From: Seriola aureovittata
Lineage: Eukaryota > Chordata > Actinopteri > Carangiformes > Carangidae
Length of the DNA stretch: 64,000 bases
Direction: 5' to 3'
NCBI RefSeq assembly: GCF_021018895.1
Contig: NC_079365.1
Span: 20,696,001-20,760,000, forward strand
Positions 34,615-47,094 of this stretch are shown here, piece by piece (the first letter of the stretch is position 1; each line of letters begins with the position of its first letter). Position numbers and translations under genes: made by a program. Below the pieces are notes generated by a model. The model saw only the letters and a program-made list of their open reading frames with translations. It had not been told where the DNA came from and ran no database searches.

Positions 34615-37600
34615 CATGCGTTTGGAAAGAAGCACCTGCCCTCTCCTTTTAGAGGGTCAGTTTTCTTTAAATGACTCCGCTGGAAATAAAAATATATATC
34701 CATGCAATAACATTTTTAACGTTTCACATTGAGAATAGTGTCTAAATCACAGCCAGCAGGACCTGGTGGTTTTATAGTCTCTTTTGACAGAGCCGTATCG
34801 GTATCTCCATTCAAGCTGTGTTCTCTGGAACTTGATTTTAAGTTGTTATATCTTCATAACAGCCGTTCAGACCATGGAGAAGCTGCAAAAGGTGTTTCTC
34901 TGGCTCAATTTTGTTTTAACAGTTTGAAAAAAACGCGTGTGCGACTTTTCTCTCTTTTTTTTTGTTGCCCGATCTCCAAACGCGCAGATCTCTGCTGTCT
35001 GTTTCCCCTTTACTCCCATGCAGTTAAGCAGGACTCCTTATCTATTCATCTATGTGCTCCCAGCAACTTCCTCTCATTTCTCTTCAGAAGTTAAACACGC
35101 CCGTGGCTTGTTTCATTATCTCGGCATCGTTGTGGCAAAGAGTTTGTTCGCCTACTTTGGCTGCTGCAGCTGCTGATTATTTCTGGTTAAATGCGTGCGT
35201 GCGTGCGTGCGTTTATGCGCGCGCTCACTCATTTCTTGGGCTGTTTGCGCATTATATGTGTGTGCTTTCCTGATTGCTTTACACTGACAGTAATAATGTA
35301 CATATTATATCTAGACCTCAACACATAACAGAATACAATACAATACAATACGACAGAATACAATGCAACGCTGTCTGTCCCAGCAGATACACACCATCTG
35401 TACTCAGTATGTCTTTGGCCTCAGCAAGAAATGAAAGAGAATAAAAACATGACCTTTCTCCATGTTCCTCATCTCCTCCCTCTTCCTCACCTCTGACACT
35501 TTCAGCTTCCCCCCTTCCCGTTTCTTTCCTCCCTTTTCTGCTCCTCTTCCATTATGGATCTATTTATCCCCACTCATTTAAAAAATGAAAAAAAACACCA
35601 TGTCTTCAAATATAGTAAAAACATATGCAACACTGTAAAAATGTTGCAGAGGTTTTGACAAGACTTTCAAAATCTGCTATTTTTTTACAAGGCTTAAAAA
35701 AAATCAGTCCTGAAGTGTAAAGGTGTATGACTGAGGTTTTATTAGCAGAGGAATATCACTACATTCAAGTGTCAAACCGTAGTGTTAGGACTGTAAAGAT
35801 CTCAGGGGTGAACACCATCACTGTTAACAGTTGTGCTTGGTGGCTCACAGTTGCCGGAATACTCTCCAAACACAAAGGAAATAGTGATGGGAGATATAAA
35901 CCTTTTTTTTTTTTTTTTTTTTTTTAAACACCCAGTTGACTGCTGGCAGATTGGGGTTAGGTTGTATTGTGACAGGTAATAACACCTCCACTTCTTCTGA
36001 AGATTGAATACATATCATGTCTCCTGCAAAGTGGAATTGCCATGCATCTTCCGCATGAGAGTGCAACTCAGGTTCAAGTATTAGGATCGACTTTGTATTA
36101 GATTATATCAGCCACGCTTTTCAGTAATGTGCAATTTGAAGTTGTGTTAGATCCTTTTTTTTCTTTCCTTTCTTCTGTGGAGTGAGGGAGGATAAAAATC
36201 TTGTTTGTTTTCAGCGGCTATGCCGCGGTGTAGATGACACAGTGATTTGGCTGACATAATCTGACAAGTTACATCCCTGGGAGCACTATTAGCTTGAGGG
36301 ATTAAGAAGTGAAGAGGTAAAAGGCGGCAGTGAAGAAGTGACGGCAGGTGATAAATTCGGTAAACAGAGAGAGGAGGAAGGAGGAAAGAGAGGATAGGAA
36401 AAGAGCAAAGTAGAAGTCAGCGGAGGGGAAAGAAGAGACGGTAACATTAACCATCTCTCTAACTTAATTTGGTGGTCTCTTTGAAGGAAACCCACCCTCA
36501 GTGGTCATTTAGAGCAATTTAGAGGCTTGTTTAAGTACATCTGTGAGTGCATAAGTGAGTGTTTCCAATGGAAGACGGGGAGGCAAAGTGAGTAAAGGAT
36601 GGAGATGATGCTCTCCTGATGTCTCAAGGCTCTATCATTTATATTTTGTATGTGTTAAAAATGTAGAACTTCTTTTATGGCTTATTTTCAAAATGTTTTA
36701 CAAAAAGTGAAATTGTGTTAACACACTTGGACGAGAACATTTTTTGTGGGTGGGTTCTTACATTTCTGTATAAAAAAAACAAAAAAAGAACCAGCAAATT
36801 GTGTTTCGTGCCTATGATGTCTAACGCTGCAGTATTATAATTTTTTCCACCTTGTACTTTGAAACGATATCTACAGTAACAGCACTACAAAAGAAGAAAA
36901 GATGTGTGAAAAGCTTCTTTGCTGTTTTATGCTCCCAGTAGGAACAATAGCATTAGCCGGCATCTCAACCTGACAAAATCCTCTTATCTCCCCCCATAAA
37001 ACAACTAGCTATATACCCCAGGGATATTACAGCAACTGAGTCACTTTAATTTCATTATATATAGTCCTACTTCCTTTGTAATCATGTCTCTCATATTCTG
37101 CATAGCTCTGCATTTCACTAGTCTCTCTATGTCCCAGTAAAATGTATACGAGTGTTTTCTATGCTTCATGTTCGTGCCCACATGTTATGCACTTATTCAC
37201 GCCAAAGTGGGGGATGGGGTTGATGGGAGGGGGTCACAGCTATCAGAAAAAGCAGGATCAGATGTTTGTTTTTTTTGTTTTTTTGTTTTATCCAACATGG
37301 ATTAAACCAGGTAGCTGGTGTTTCCCTCCCACTCGCTGTATTTTTGTCCATCCATCTGTCCGTCTGTGGATCATCTCAACTGTCAAACGGCCCAGTTTCA
37401 ACGAACCAGGAAGGCACCCCTGGTCTGTAATCTGTGCAAATTATATTTTCTATTCAACAAACCGATTAGATATGTAATCTGTTGAATCATGCTGACAGAA
37501 GCAATCACATTACTGCCATATCTATTGCCTCTGAAATTGTACCCAGAGATCAAAGCAATTATTTAACCTAAAAAAAAAAAAAAAAAATGCCACCGATTCA

Positions 37601-37660
37601 TACAGTGTTTTTAATGGATTCTAACATACTTTGCTTAAGGTTAAGCAACAATCCATTTTT
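34615..37660. other. Intron-like non-coding stretch
   Basis: No exon was recognised. The stretch includes a (GCGT)5 patch at 35192-35212, an AATAC pentanucleotide patch at about 35336-35351, a 23-nt T run at 35903-35925 and a 17-nt A run near 37571. The unique segment near 36205-36300 ('ggctatgccgcggtgtagat' and following) could be conserved non-coding DNA. Long frames at 34729-35094 and 35052-35273 have no family resemblance. Confidence 0.5.
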
Positions 37661-38453
37661 ATTAATTTTGTTTTTCTCCCCTTTCAACAGCCCTGTGCCC
37701 CATTTTTGACAACCCATTACTTTCAAAATGAGTCATCACTTGCTTGGTGCAGTGAACAGTTCCACCCCAGGCTTTGTATTAGCCTTAAGGAGAGGGGGAA
37801 TTTAATATAATGCGTGTAGATGTCGTAGATCTTAAACTAATTTGAAACATCGTTATAAACGTGTAGGTTCTGCTTTGTACGAGCATCTGTCATTGCTGTT
37901 GATGTGATTCAGCTCATTGTAAGACTGAAGACGTTGACGTGTAACGGATAATCGCGTTCTTTGTAATCGAATTAAAATGTTCTTTTTCAAACTAGAAGTG
38001 ATAAAGTCAGGTATGTATAATAACTGCATCTTACTCCCACTACTTTTTCTACAATGTGCAGATCATCTAGGTATAATAAAAGAGGCAAACATCAGGCACA
38101 AAAATAAAAACTATGGTGCAGGAATTCAATTACAAACAATGTGCGCGCCCTCTGTTTGACTGACAGCTCAACTACACCTGAAGTTCCAAGAAAGGGAGAG
38201 TTACGTCTGAAATTATTGATAAGGCCGTGCTATTATTTTAAGACACAAAGGAAGAGGAACGCAGAACATATTCAGGAGCGTGGACAGAGCTGCTGCTGCT
38301 GCTGCTCTCACTGCTCAACAGGCCTGTTGCGGGTGTTTGGTTCTTTTCCTGCCGGAGCCACCTGTTCATATTTGATATGCAGATGTGATGTGTAAAGGTG
38401 TTCCTGGGTCAGAGATTCAGCTTCTAGTCATGCATAGTAAATTTATTTCTATG
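37661..38453. other. Intron-like non-coding stretch with one acceptor-like site
   Basis: A pyrimidine-rich tract ending in CAG (about 37665-37690) resembles a splice acceptor. The following frame is open for 39 codons, but no usable donor follows and no family resemblance was seen, so no exon is called. A (CTG)n patch of about five units lies at 38289-38306. Confidence 0.45.
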
Positions 38454-38486
38454 CACACACACACACACACACAACACACACACACA

Positions 38487-38529
<43 letters not shown>
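38454..38529 (+). repeat. Interrupted (CA)n microsatellite
   Basis: CA dinucleotides with one missing C (ACAACA near 38473) and one CATA interruption near 38491, followed by an AT-rich tail. Confidence 0.97.
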
Positions 38530-38532
<3 letters not shown>

Positions 38533-38904
38533 TACATAATATATATATAATATTTCATTTTACTCCAATTGTGATTTTTATAATGCACAGTGCTAAAGTT
38601 ACATTCCACCACTAATCCTCACTCTGAGTTTGCTGCCACAGATAATGAGCTACAGTAGTTTTATATGTTTATATAGCACTCACACATTTTACTGCTTAAG
38701 TCTTACTTTGTGTGTTGTGTTTTATGAGACTGTCCTCGCTGCTTGACAATTTGCATTCAAACTGTGTAACACAACAGTTTTCAGGCTTAATTAATTTCAA
38801 GGGTTTTATATTTTCTGTCACGTTCAGTGCAGAGGAAACAACATACATGTCATGCACGTGTAGTGTGGTGTAGCTGAAGGTAGTTGCATCTTATCTGAAG
38901 CCCA
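38530..38904. other. Intron-like non-coding stretch
   Basis: AT-rich sequence with nothing further identifiable. Confidence 0.5.
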
Positions 38905-38973
38905 CTCCTCCTCCTCCTCCTCCTCCTCCTCCTCCCCTCCTCCTCCACCTCTTCCTCCTCCTTCTCCTCCTTC
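38905..38973 (+). repeat. (CTC)n imperfect trinucleotide tract
   Basis: Nine or so pure CTC/TCC units degrade into CTCCCCTCC, CACCTCTTCC and CTTCTCC. The minus-strand Glu/Arg-rich frame that spans it is an artefact. A short (ATCC)n patch lies nearby at about 39154-39170. Confidence 0.9.
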
Positions 38974-40194
38974 TGGCCCCATGGAGCCTCACTGTAATTA
39001 AATGAGGTTGTTGCACATAAAAAGACAAGAGAAGAGGGAGTCAGGAGTACAGGTTCAAGTGCGGATTTATTTCTAAAGTACATGTCATAAAAATCACAGG
39101 TTTCACGTGAAGGTGAGAAGAACATGTACATGATGATGTGATGACTTTTCACATCCATCCATCCATCCATATATAAATATTTGTCAGACACATTACCTCA
39201 TTTACTTACTCACTTCAGCCAGCCAGTGTGAAGCAGAGCAGATGTGTCTCAGGTGTAAAGGCTGAGGCATATCTCACTTCTTTGGGCACACAGGAAACAG
39301 CTGGAAAACGGGGGCTGTGGTGTTTTCACTGCCACACGAGAAACTGGCTTTGGAGCTAATTTTAGGATGAGGTCCCTAAACTTCTTAAAATCAAGACCCA
39401 AATTACTTTGTAGTCTCAGTCTGGGCCCACTGACCTGTCAAAAACAGGTTTGTCTCAGCTCATGTTAGACACCAGAACAGTTTTTAGTGTATTTAGATGT
39501 TATACTTTGTTGATGATGAAGATAGATGCGGTAATGAAATAAAGTAATTTCACATTGTACATATTAATGCAGTATAATCACATTCATTTGTGATTTAAGT
39601 ACAATTTCACCTTTCTAAAGTCTATATGGTTTTCATTTTTATTGATGGCAAAATAAAAAGATTCAATCTAGATTTTCAGTGGTGATTGTCACAACCATTA
39701 TAGATGCAACTCACTTTCTGGTAATGAAAAGTAATGAAAAGTGGTCCTTCGCTTATTAAATCAGTGGCAGTTAGATTGGCTAATCAGGCAGCTCATATTA
39801 TGAAATGACACTAAATATGATACACACATTAGGCTCTTTCTCTTCATCTGAAACACTGTTGGCCATTTGGCATTTCTGTGAATAAGAAATGACAGAAACG
39901 ATTGGTACTGTGATAGCTGCAATCAGCTATAATGCAGCTAAGTGTTGATCAGAGAATATAAAAAGTATATTTGACAAAAAATCTAGTATTTTTTAGGATT
40001 TAAACTTTAGATGGTCTGTATTGTTTTGGGTGAGACTGGATTCAATGAGATCTGGGTTTAAATTTTAAGTAGGTAGTAGTTGTTATTGAACCAACATTAG
40101 GTGCATTGTCTCTGCACTCTATTCATCGTTTTAGACTGAACTGTTGTGCAAAATGTTTGAATTTTTGTTGATGGGAAAGCAGTTTTAATTAGAG
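38974..40194. other. Intron-like non-coding stretch
   Basis: AT-rich, with a direct GGTAATGAAAAGTAATGAAAAG doublet near 39720-39741 (about 10-bp unit) and no exon, RNA gene or definable repeat. Confidence 0.5.
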
Positions 40195-40590
40195 GAAAGC
40201 GCTAAATGTTATGCACACAAATGACAATGCTGACATGTTGGTGTCTGCAGATACAGTGTTTACCATGTTAACCATCTTAGTTTAGTGTGTTAGCATGCTA
40301 ATTTTAGCACTAAACACAAAGTATATCTGAGGCCAATGGCAAACTTTCAGTTTTGCAGGAATTTGGTTATGATCAGTATCTGATAAATTCAAATTTTGAC
40401 CTGATGGAGTAGTAGGAAGAAAAAGTTCAGGTGTCACCAATGAAATGATACATTATCTGGGGAGCATGAATGTCCAAAATTTCATGGCAATCCACCCAAT
40501 AGCTGTTGAGATATTACAGTCTGGACCAAAGTGTTGGAAAGACTGACCAGCTGACATCACCCTCCTTGCCACTAACAAAAAAATACCAGC
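40195..40590 (+). repeat. Dispersed repeat family A, copy 3 (best preserved)
   Basis: Shows the full order of landmarks: 'cgctaaatgttatgcacaca', 'gtttagtgtgttagcatgct', 'agcactaaacacaaagtata', 'aaattttgacctgatgga', 'aatttcatggcaatccaccc', 'aatagctgttgagatattac' and 'gtctggaccaaagtgttgga'. It is non-coding, and I saw no terminal inverted repeats. It may be the 3' part of a larger element. Confidence 0.65.
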
Positions 40591-41852
40591 AAAAACAAGA
40601 GGTTAGACCACTCAGGCTGGTCACTACTTAATATCTGCACCATAAGAGCAATAAATGTTAATGGATGAAATTAGTTGTGCTGTGTACTCTGACTCTGCAA
40701 ATCACTGAGCAGAAGTTGGCGCACGTCTGAACCTGAGGACCTGTTTATAAATGCTGGGAGTCTGGTAAACGCATAAGCGCAGGTAATTGTTCCATTGGGA
40801 CCTCCACCCTGGTGGTCCCATCTCCTATAATGCACACTTCTACAGTGGAATGATTGATGTTGTTGCTTATTTCCTGCAGTCTGCTTCTTTGTTTTTACGT
40901 CACTTTAAAAGATAAGAAATTTAAGAATTTTAAGTATTTGCTTTCTGTTTATACCACGTCTTAGCTGTTTTTCACAGGTAGGTTGAAATAAATGCCTCAT
41001 AAGTAGCACAAGGTACTTGCAGTACAAAAAAAACAGGGTTGTGTATAAAATCGAGTTATTTCTCTGTTTAATTTTAGTCTTGCTTTGCTTTGGATTGACT
41101 GGGTTGTGAATGCCAGATGGAGGGCTTTCACATAACTGCAAATAACGTTGGCAGTTGGTTGAAGCTTTTTTGTTGGAAAGAAAAACATGGAAATCGGAGA
41201 AGCAGAAGCAGACGACTTGAATAAAACGCCCCCTACCTGTCTCATCTAGGCTTTTGAGGTCTTCCAAAAAGCTCAAGTTAATATAGAGTGGTAAACGGTG
41301 TCTTTCATACGGCAACAGTTTATGGCATCAACAGACACAACAGAATGCGCTGCCATTGGTTTCCTTGTTTACTGATTTACTACCTTTACTGGCTGAATTA
41401 AATGTTTTCTGTGTCATTTAAAAATCAGTGTGAACAAATGAGTCTGAGAGTTCTAGCCTCAGATATAACACTCAGTGGTGCCTGCATGTAAAATCTGTCA
41501 CATGTAACACTGACTTGATGGAAAATTTGCTAATTAAGCACAGTATATTGCACATATACTGTCAAATTATTTTTTCACGTTCTTTGGACAGCTTATGTGG
41601 GAATGCTGGTGTTATGCAGGGCTTGGTTACCCAGCCAAATAGGTATCCAAATAAACGTCAAAGCAGTAAGTTGTGTATGAATACAAAAACAATGTGGTGT
41701 AGTGTAGTTTTATAAACTGGGCCCTCCCCAGGATTATTAAGGGTTTCTTTAAACCCCTCTGTTGACTTACCTGCCACACCCTCCACAACATGTCAAAATA
41801 ATATAATACTGTTGCATTGACACAGCTTGTTTAACCAGTAATAACTACAAGA
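40591..41852. other. Intron-like non-coding stretch
   Basis: The 136-codon minus frame at 40905-41315 is AT-driven and Lys/Leu/Phe-rich, and it overlaps another frame. It matches no family I recognise. No repeat was defined. Confidence 0.45.
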
Positions 41853-42340
41853 CAGCGGTGCAATTATTCAGACCCTTTACTTAAGTAAAAGTAGTATTAC
41901 TTAAGTGTTAAAGTATTCTTGTACAAATAAAACATACATTCAGACTCATACAGAGGCATTATAAGTATTATTATCTGCAAAATGTGTTTGTAGGAAAAGT
42001 AAGTAATTATGCATTATGACCTTTTTGAGAGTTATACATTATTGTATATATTACTGGATTATTATTAAAGGTATATTTACATGTAAGCAGTATTCTGATG
42101 TTGCAGACTCATGGAACTGCTCATTGTTACTATTTAATATATTCACGGGTAGTTTAATTATAAACAAAGCATCATATCTGTGTTAACTGTATGTTTTGTT
42201 TGAAACATCTTAATCTGCAAAGTAACTATCGCTGTCAAATAACATAATAGTCAAATATTTGCCCGTTAAAAGTAACATATAATGTCAAGTGCAAGTGCAT
42301 CAAAGTTGTACTGCAGTACAGTACTTGCTTAAATGTGCTA
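41853..42340 (-). mobile_element. Longer decayed copy of the CAGTGGTGGA hAT-type MITE family
   Basis: The left edge CAGCGGTGCA resembles the family terminus CAGTGGTGGA. It is followed by 'ccctttacttaagtaaaagt', the reverse complement of the family's right end ('taagtaaaggatctgaata' in the 14.8 kb copy). The interior carries 'taatctgcaaagtaacta' and 'gctgtcaaataa'. The right side ends in 'gtactgcagtacagtacttg' without a clean terminus. At about 490 bp it is twice the size of the copy at 14841-15078, which looks like an internally deleted form. Non-coding. Confidence 0.7.
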
Positions 42341-43999
42341 TAATGTAAACACACAAGAAATAGAGAATTTAATATTGTGTACTCCACTTTAAACCTGAAT
42401 GTTTTAATGGAACTATAATATGCACTCCAGCGCCAAAACTGTGACAAACATAACAAAATAGTGAATATTCTCTGTTTTAGAATAAAGAACTACAAACATA
42501 AAGCAGTTATTTCTGCTACAGAGTGAATGGACTGGCAACATCTTAGTTGATGTTGTGCCAAAATGGGTGAACAGTATAAAGTTAGTTTCACTGATTGTCT
42601 ATCTGAAATAAACCAACGCAATGCCTGTTCTCGGCATTGTGGCACTGTGCGCCACTATGAACTATGGCATGAGTTAAAAAATCATTTTGCTCATTTAATT
42701 CATGGAAACAAATATAGAAAGGGGAGCAGTGTTGGAATGGTCTTTTACAAAAGCACAAAATATCCCTGACCTGTAGGTGGAAAAGTTAGTTCTAAGGCGA
42801 CAGTGAAAACATGGTTAGACAGAGACTGAAGCAGAACACTGGGCTCCACATCAGACCCAGGTTTCACTGCCAGGATAATCTGGAGAAGACGGTCTGTGGA
42901 CAGCTGCTGCCTCAGCCCCAAGAGGGTCTTGCGTCTCCCGGTCTGAGCCACCATCCAGCCTCCGTCAAAGCCCTCTATGTAACTGCCAACTTGGGCGCTG
43001 GAGGAGTAGATGGTGATGATGGAGATTGTTGGAGATTTTTGATGTGGCTGAGATGATAGTGCAAACAGGAACTTTAATTCTGTGAAACGCCATGTTTTTG
43101 TAATGTTGTCCTTTTCTGTAATTTTTCCTCTTGGGCCTGCTTTCTGTCTTGAACAGAGCTCTGCCCACACTGCAGAACACACACTCACACAGCATTTTGA
43201 TGCTCCATGCGTACCTCAATGAATGGGCTACCATTATTACAATAGTATTGTGTATGACTCACCAAGCTTTATGGAAATTGCTCTCTAAGACAAGTTGTCA
43301 GGGATTGTCTGAGGAGACGATAATGCCTGAAAAGGAACCAGTTGGAGAATATTACTTGTGATCTGTTTGCCATAAATATATAAGACACAGAAAATCATGC
43401 AAAGAATGGAGATGTGAATTATGCACAAGCCCCCGCATTAACACATGTATACAAAGAAGAGATAAAATTAAGGAATGCAGGGTACATGAGTGCCTGATTG
43501 TCCTGTGTTGTCATGACCAAGGTGGGATAAACAAAGAGCTTATTTATTACACTGCAATTACCACTGAGGTATTACAGCCACGATGGCAGAGGGGGGAGAA
43601 AATGAACACTTAGCTGAAGCCGATGAAGGGACATTACAGCTGGGTGTGTCGTGGCCCTGTAACGCTGACAGCCAAGAGGACAGGCATCCATCACTTGTGG
43701 AGTGTCCTGAACAGAGGAGAAGAGCAGAGGGAAGCTCCATAACTTCATCTATTATTTCACTTATTTTCAATGTTGACTTTAACTCAGAAATATTTTTAGT
43801 GCATTGTTTAAAATATTTGACCTCCATGTTTTCTGCAGGAGTCGGGTCAGATGTCAGATTTGTAATCTTGTCTACTATCAGACAGATTGATCAGATTGTT
43901 CCTGGTTTAAATACAAAATTTGCCAGTTTTAAAGTGTATTATATTTAGGCAAACTTTCTGTTCGACTAATTGATTCTAGCCATGGTAGTAGTGCGATCA
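42341..43999. other. Intron-like stretch with unrecognised open frames
   Basis: A 147-codon minus-strand frame (42745-43188) and a 121-codon plus-strand frame (43583-43948) are the longest here. Both have mixed, non-low-complexity translations but no family resemblance, and neither is bracketed by convincing splice sites. They may be chance frames or pieces of an unknown transcript. Confidence 0.35.
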
Positions 44000-44373
44000 C
44001 ACTGAAACTTCTGAACAACAAATGGATGGATTATCACTGAAATTTTGTACAGATTTTCATGTTCCCCAGAAGATGATTCCTAAAGAGCAACGCAACGCAA
44101 CGCAACGCAACACAACGCAACGCAACACAACGCAACGCAACATGTATTGGGGTGATCCCTTCACAAATTTGTTTTCAGTACTTCCCAACTAATTCCCATC
44201 AGACTCAGCTGTACCTTGTGTTTAGCGCTAATTAGTGCAAGGTAACATTAGCCAGGTAATACCATCATTGTGAGTATGATGCCATGCTAGCATTACCATT
44301 GAGCTCAGACCTCCGCTGTGCGATGGCACAGCCTCACAGAGCTGCTAGTACGACTGTAGACTCTTTAGACTTG
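44000..44373 (-). repeat. Dispersed repeat family A, copy 4, with internal pentanucleotide expansion
   Basis: The reverse complement carries the family landmarks: the plus strand reads 'acaaatggatggattatcac', 'attttgtacagattttcatg', 'tgtgtttagcgctaattag' and 'gcctcacagagctgctagta'. Between the second and third landmarks lies a 50-bp (CGCAA)n array (44091-44140) that other copies lack. Confidence 0.65.
44091..44140 (+). repeat. (CGCAA)10 pentanucleotide array with periodic CACAA variants
   Basis: Ten pentamers; the fifth and eighth are CACAA and the rest CGCAA. The next five bases are CATGT at what would be unit 11, so the variants recur every three units. The CG-to-CA change is what CpG deamination on the other strand would give, and its 15-bp spacing suggests that a variant unit was then duplicated as part of a higher-order block. 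Confidence 0.95.
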
Positions 44374-45429
44374 TTTAACATTTGAGAATGTCGGCGTGTC
44401 ATGTTAAATGGAAAACAGGGTTTTCTAGAAAAATATATTTCTCAAAGTAGGATGCAGAAAAAAAGTATAGTTTCGGTGGTATAAACCCAGGTATCATATT
44501 TGTCATACTGGCATCAATCAAAATACTGCTTCCATTTTTTCTCTCTCTTTTTGAGAGGGGGACTTTTTTATTCAACTATTTTAATCTCCATTAGCATTTT
44601 GTTGTTGTTGTCCTCTTTTGCATGACTTAATAAACAAAGCAGCAGAGGGAGATTCTGGGTGTGGAGTGGTCAGCCCTACTTTAGATTGCTCGACTGGTGT
44701 TGCTCTACTTTGAGTGGTCCCCAGTTATCTTCGTGATGTGAGCAGTGTATTAATCTCTCTCTCTCTCTCTCCCACTCTGCCTCTGTTTTTCCTGGCTGCG
44801 AGGAGCAGAGTCGAGCATTGGAAATAGATCACATCAGAAGGGACGTTTGGCTCCTGATGATGGGCAACGTGTTTGTTTCATACATGCATGATGAGTAGCT
44901 CGGCTCTCGGCGGGGGCCACCAGTTATGGCATAACGCCGCTGCCTGTGGTCAATGTGTTGCCCAGTCTCAGCTCCCCCTGGGAGAAAACATGCTGTGCTT
45001 CATACTTGTGCTATTTGATATGGTGGTGTGTATTCTCATGCGTTTACGTGTGTCTACTGGTTCGAGAGACAAGCATGTGAACTGAGAACGGGCTCAATAC
45101 AGAGCACTGTATTGTTTGCAGAATATTAAGGAAATGACAGGTTATGTGTGTGTGTGTGTCGGTGTGTGGCTGTTTATAGGCACAATTTGTAATTACCTCT
45201 ATACATACTGTAGATGCAGATGCATGATTCTTTTCCCCCACACGCACACAATATTTGTATATGAATACAACACTCATAGTTAGCCATGGCTTTTCACATC
45301 GTCTTGTGATTAATAGTGACACACCTGGGGGAGATATATAGAATAGGATTTTGTGCATGTAATGAATTATTAAAGTGTAATCCGAGCGACACCAAATATC
45401 ATAACTCACAGTGCAGACGGCAGAGAATG
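44374..45429. other. Intron-like non-coding stretch
   Basis: Includes a (CT)n tract at 44753-44772. The unique segment after it (44815-45000) has an open frame with a plausible upstream pyrimidine tract, but no family match. A short (TG) patch lies at 45145-45159. No exon is called. Confidence 0.45.
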
Positions 45430-45590
45430 CTCAGGGTCAGCTCAGCGTGAGGACCCTGCCACAGATGGGACTGTGGAGGAGGGATTAGTTTTTATCATTT
45501 TTTAATATCTCCACCGTGGCTTGTAATGCATTAATTCAGACATGCATTGAATTTATTGGAGAACTGTGGCAGGGTGAGAGGGAGAAGAAA
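45430..45590. other. Candidate conserved non-coding element
   Basis: A unique, complex block with several developmental-factor-like words close together, for example 'gattagtttttatcattttt', 'gcttgtaatgcattaattca' and 'tgcattgaatttattggag'. There is no repeat, no reading frame and no low complexity. Its look is that of vertebrate conserved non-coding elements, but conservation cannot be judged from one sequence. Confidence 0.25.
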
Positions 45591-46594
45591 AAAAAAAAAT
45601 CATAGGTAACCTAGCAAGAATGGTGATCCCCTTGGTACAGTAAGCCTCAGTATGCACTGAACCTCAGCAATCACACTATCTTAATAAATAAAAGATCCTG
45701 TGGAAATCCACTGGACATACAAGAATCTCAGGGATTTGATGTGTTTTTTTTTTCCTTCTCATAGGACATGTAATAATGGAGTCTTGTTTGCATTCTTGTC
45801 GGTCCTTTCAGGATTTCAGGAACTACGTGGGATGCATTATTGAGATGAAAGCAAGACAATGTGCTTGTTGAAGCTGTTATTTTATTTATTTATTTATTTT
45901 TGGGATTTGTTTCCTGCAGATTGTTTTTCCCCCATGTCAGAACTTTCTTTATATATTGTTTCCTGGACTCAGGCTTAATGGAGAGTGGTCAGGAGATTTC
46001 AGCGGAGAAGCGAGCACTCAGAACTGCAGAACCATTTGGTCACAGATCTCTCAGTCTATTTCCCCGTCTTTCTCCCTCACCGTCTTTCATCTCACACCTC
46101 TCGCACCTGCCACCTGCCTGTCAAAACCTTCACAATCGAGCCTCTATCTTTCACTCCCATCGCCCCATTTCTCCTCTTGCACGCTCTTTCCACTTCCTCC
46201 TCTACCCTGCCCTCCCCCCCTCCCCATCCCCTCCCTGCCGCCTTGATACTGGTCTTGCCCAGCCCTCAACTACTTTGCCAGTGTCTGATTAAAATGTAGC
46301 CCTTGAAGAAATAAAATATGTGAGGAGAATTTCATGGTTTCAGCTTCCAGCTCCTCGTGCACCGATAGCTTGTGCTGCTGCAGACGAGGGTTGTGTTTTA
46401 TTTTTCCTTTTTCCTCCCCTGCTGGATTCTGGCTCCAGTCACCGTGTTTCTCTCTGGGTGTTTCTGGATCAAGACATGGCAGTTCTCGCTGCTGAATTAT
46501 ATAGAATCACTGCTTGGTTTTTAGTTAATTAGCCCAAGCGTTGAAGAAGCAAAGGAATGGGGGGGGGGGGGTGTTGATGGCAAGAGGGAAGGAA

Positions 46595-46625
<31 letters not shown>

Positions 46626-47094
46626 GAGGCGGTGAGGGTAGACTTTCCCTCCTTTAACTTGGTCCAAGTTGGCCCTAAGGAGGTTGCTGAGGAGGGAGTC
46701 TAGGTCAGGTCTAAGGAAAGAGAGGAGTGCAGAGCAAACTGAACTTGAGGCTGTGTGGGCAGAGGGGCACATCAGAAAATCCTCTCACATCTACCCCCAC
46801 ACCAGCAAATTGCATTATACTCCTCATGCAGAGCTTAACTGTCGGCGCGTGTTAGAGAACCTTGACATGCATTTTTACCACTTTATGCTTTTTGATATTA
46901 TTACAGATACTGAACATGAGGATTATATTTAAGAACCGTAGCTGTCAGTGAAGAAGTTATTAATGAGTGAGTAGTCTTTTAGAACCAGCCCACACAGTTT
47001 TCTCACTGTGGTCTGACAAGGCTCGCGGTGTGTTTGCTCGGATTAGAGGCGTTGTCTGCTTGCATAGACCAGGATCCCCTCGCTGATGATTGGA
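45591..47094. other. Intron-like stretch with pyrimidine and G-rich tracts
   Basis: Holds a pyrimidine-rich block (46040-46230) that generates Ser/Pro/Leu frames, a G13 run at about 46559-46571 and a (GT)n tract at about 46597-46625. The frames at 45861-46299 are compositional. Confidence 0.5.

Noticed and set aside
37661..37810. Strong-looking splice acceptor (pyrimidine tract then CAACAG) followed by a 39-codon open frame
   Set aside because: No usable donor within the open frame and no resemblance to a known family, so it was not called as exon 2.
44815..44905. Open frame after a (CT)n tract and CAG, resembling an exon
   Set aside because: The pyrimidine tract is a microsatellite, the frame stops soon, and no donor or family match was found.
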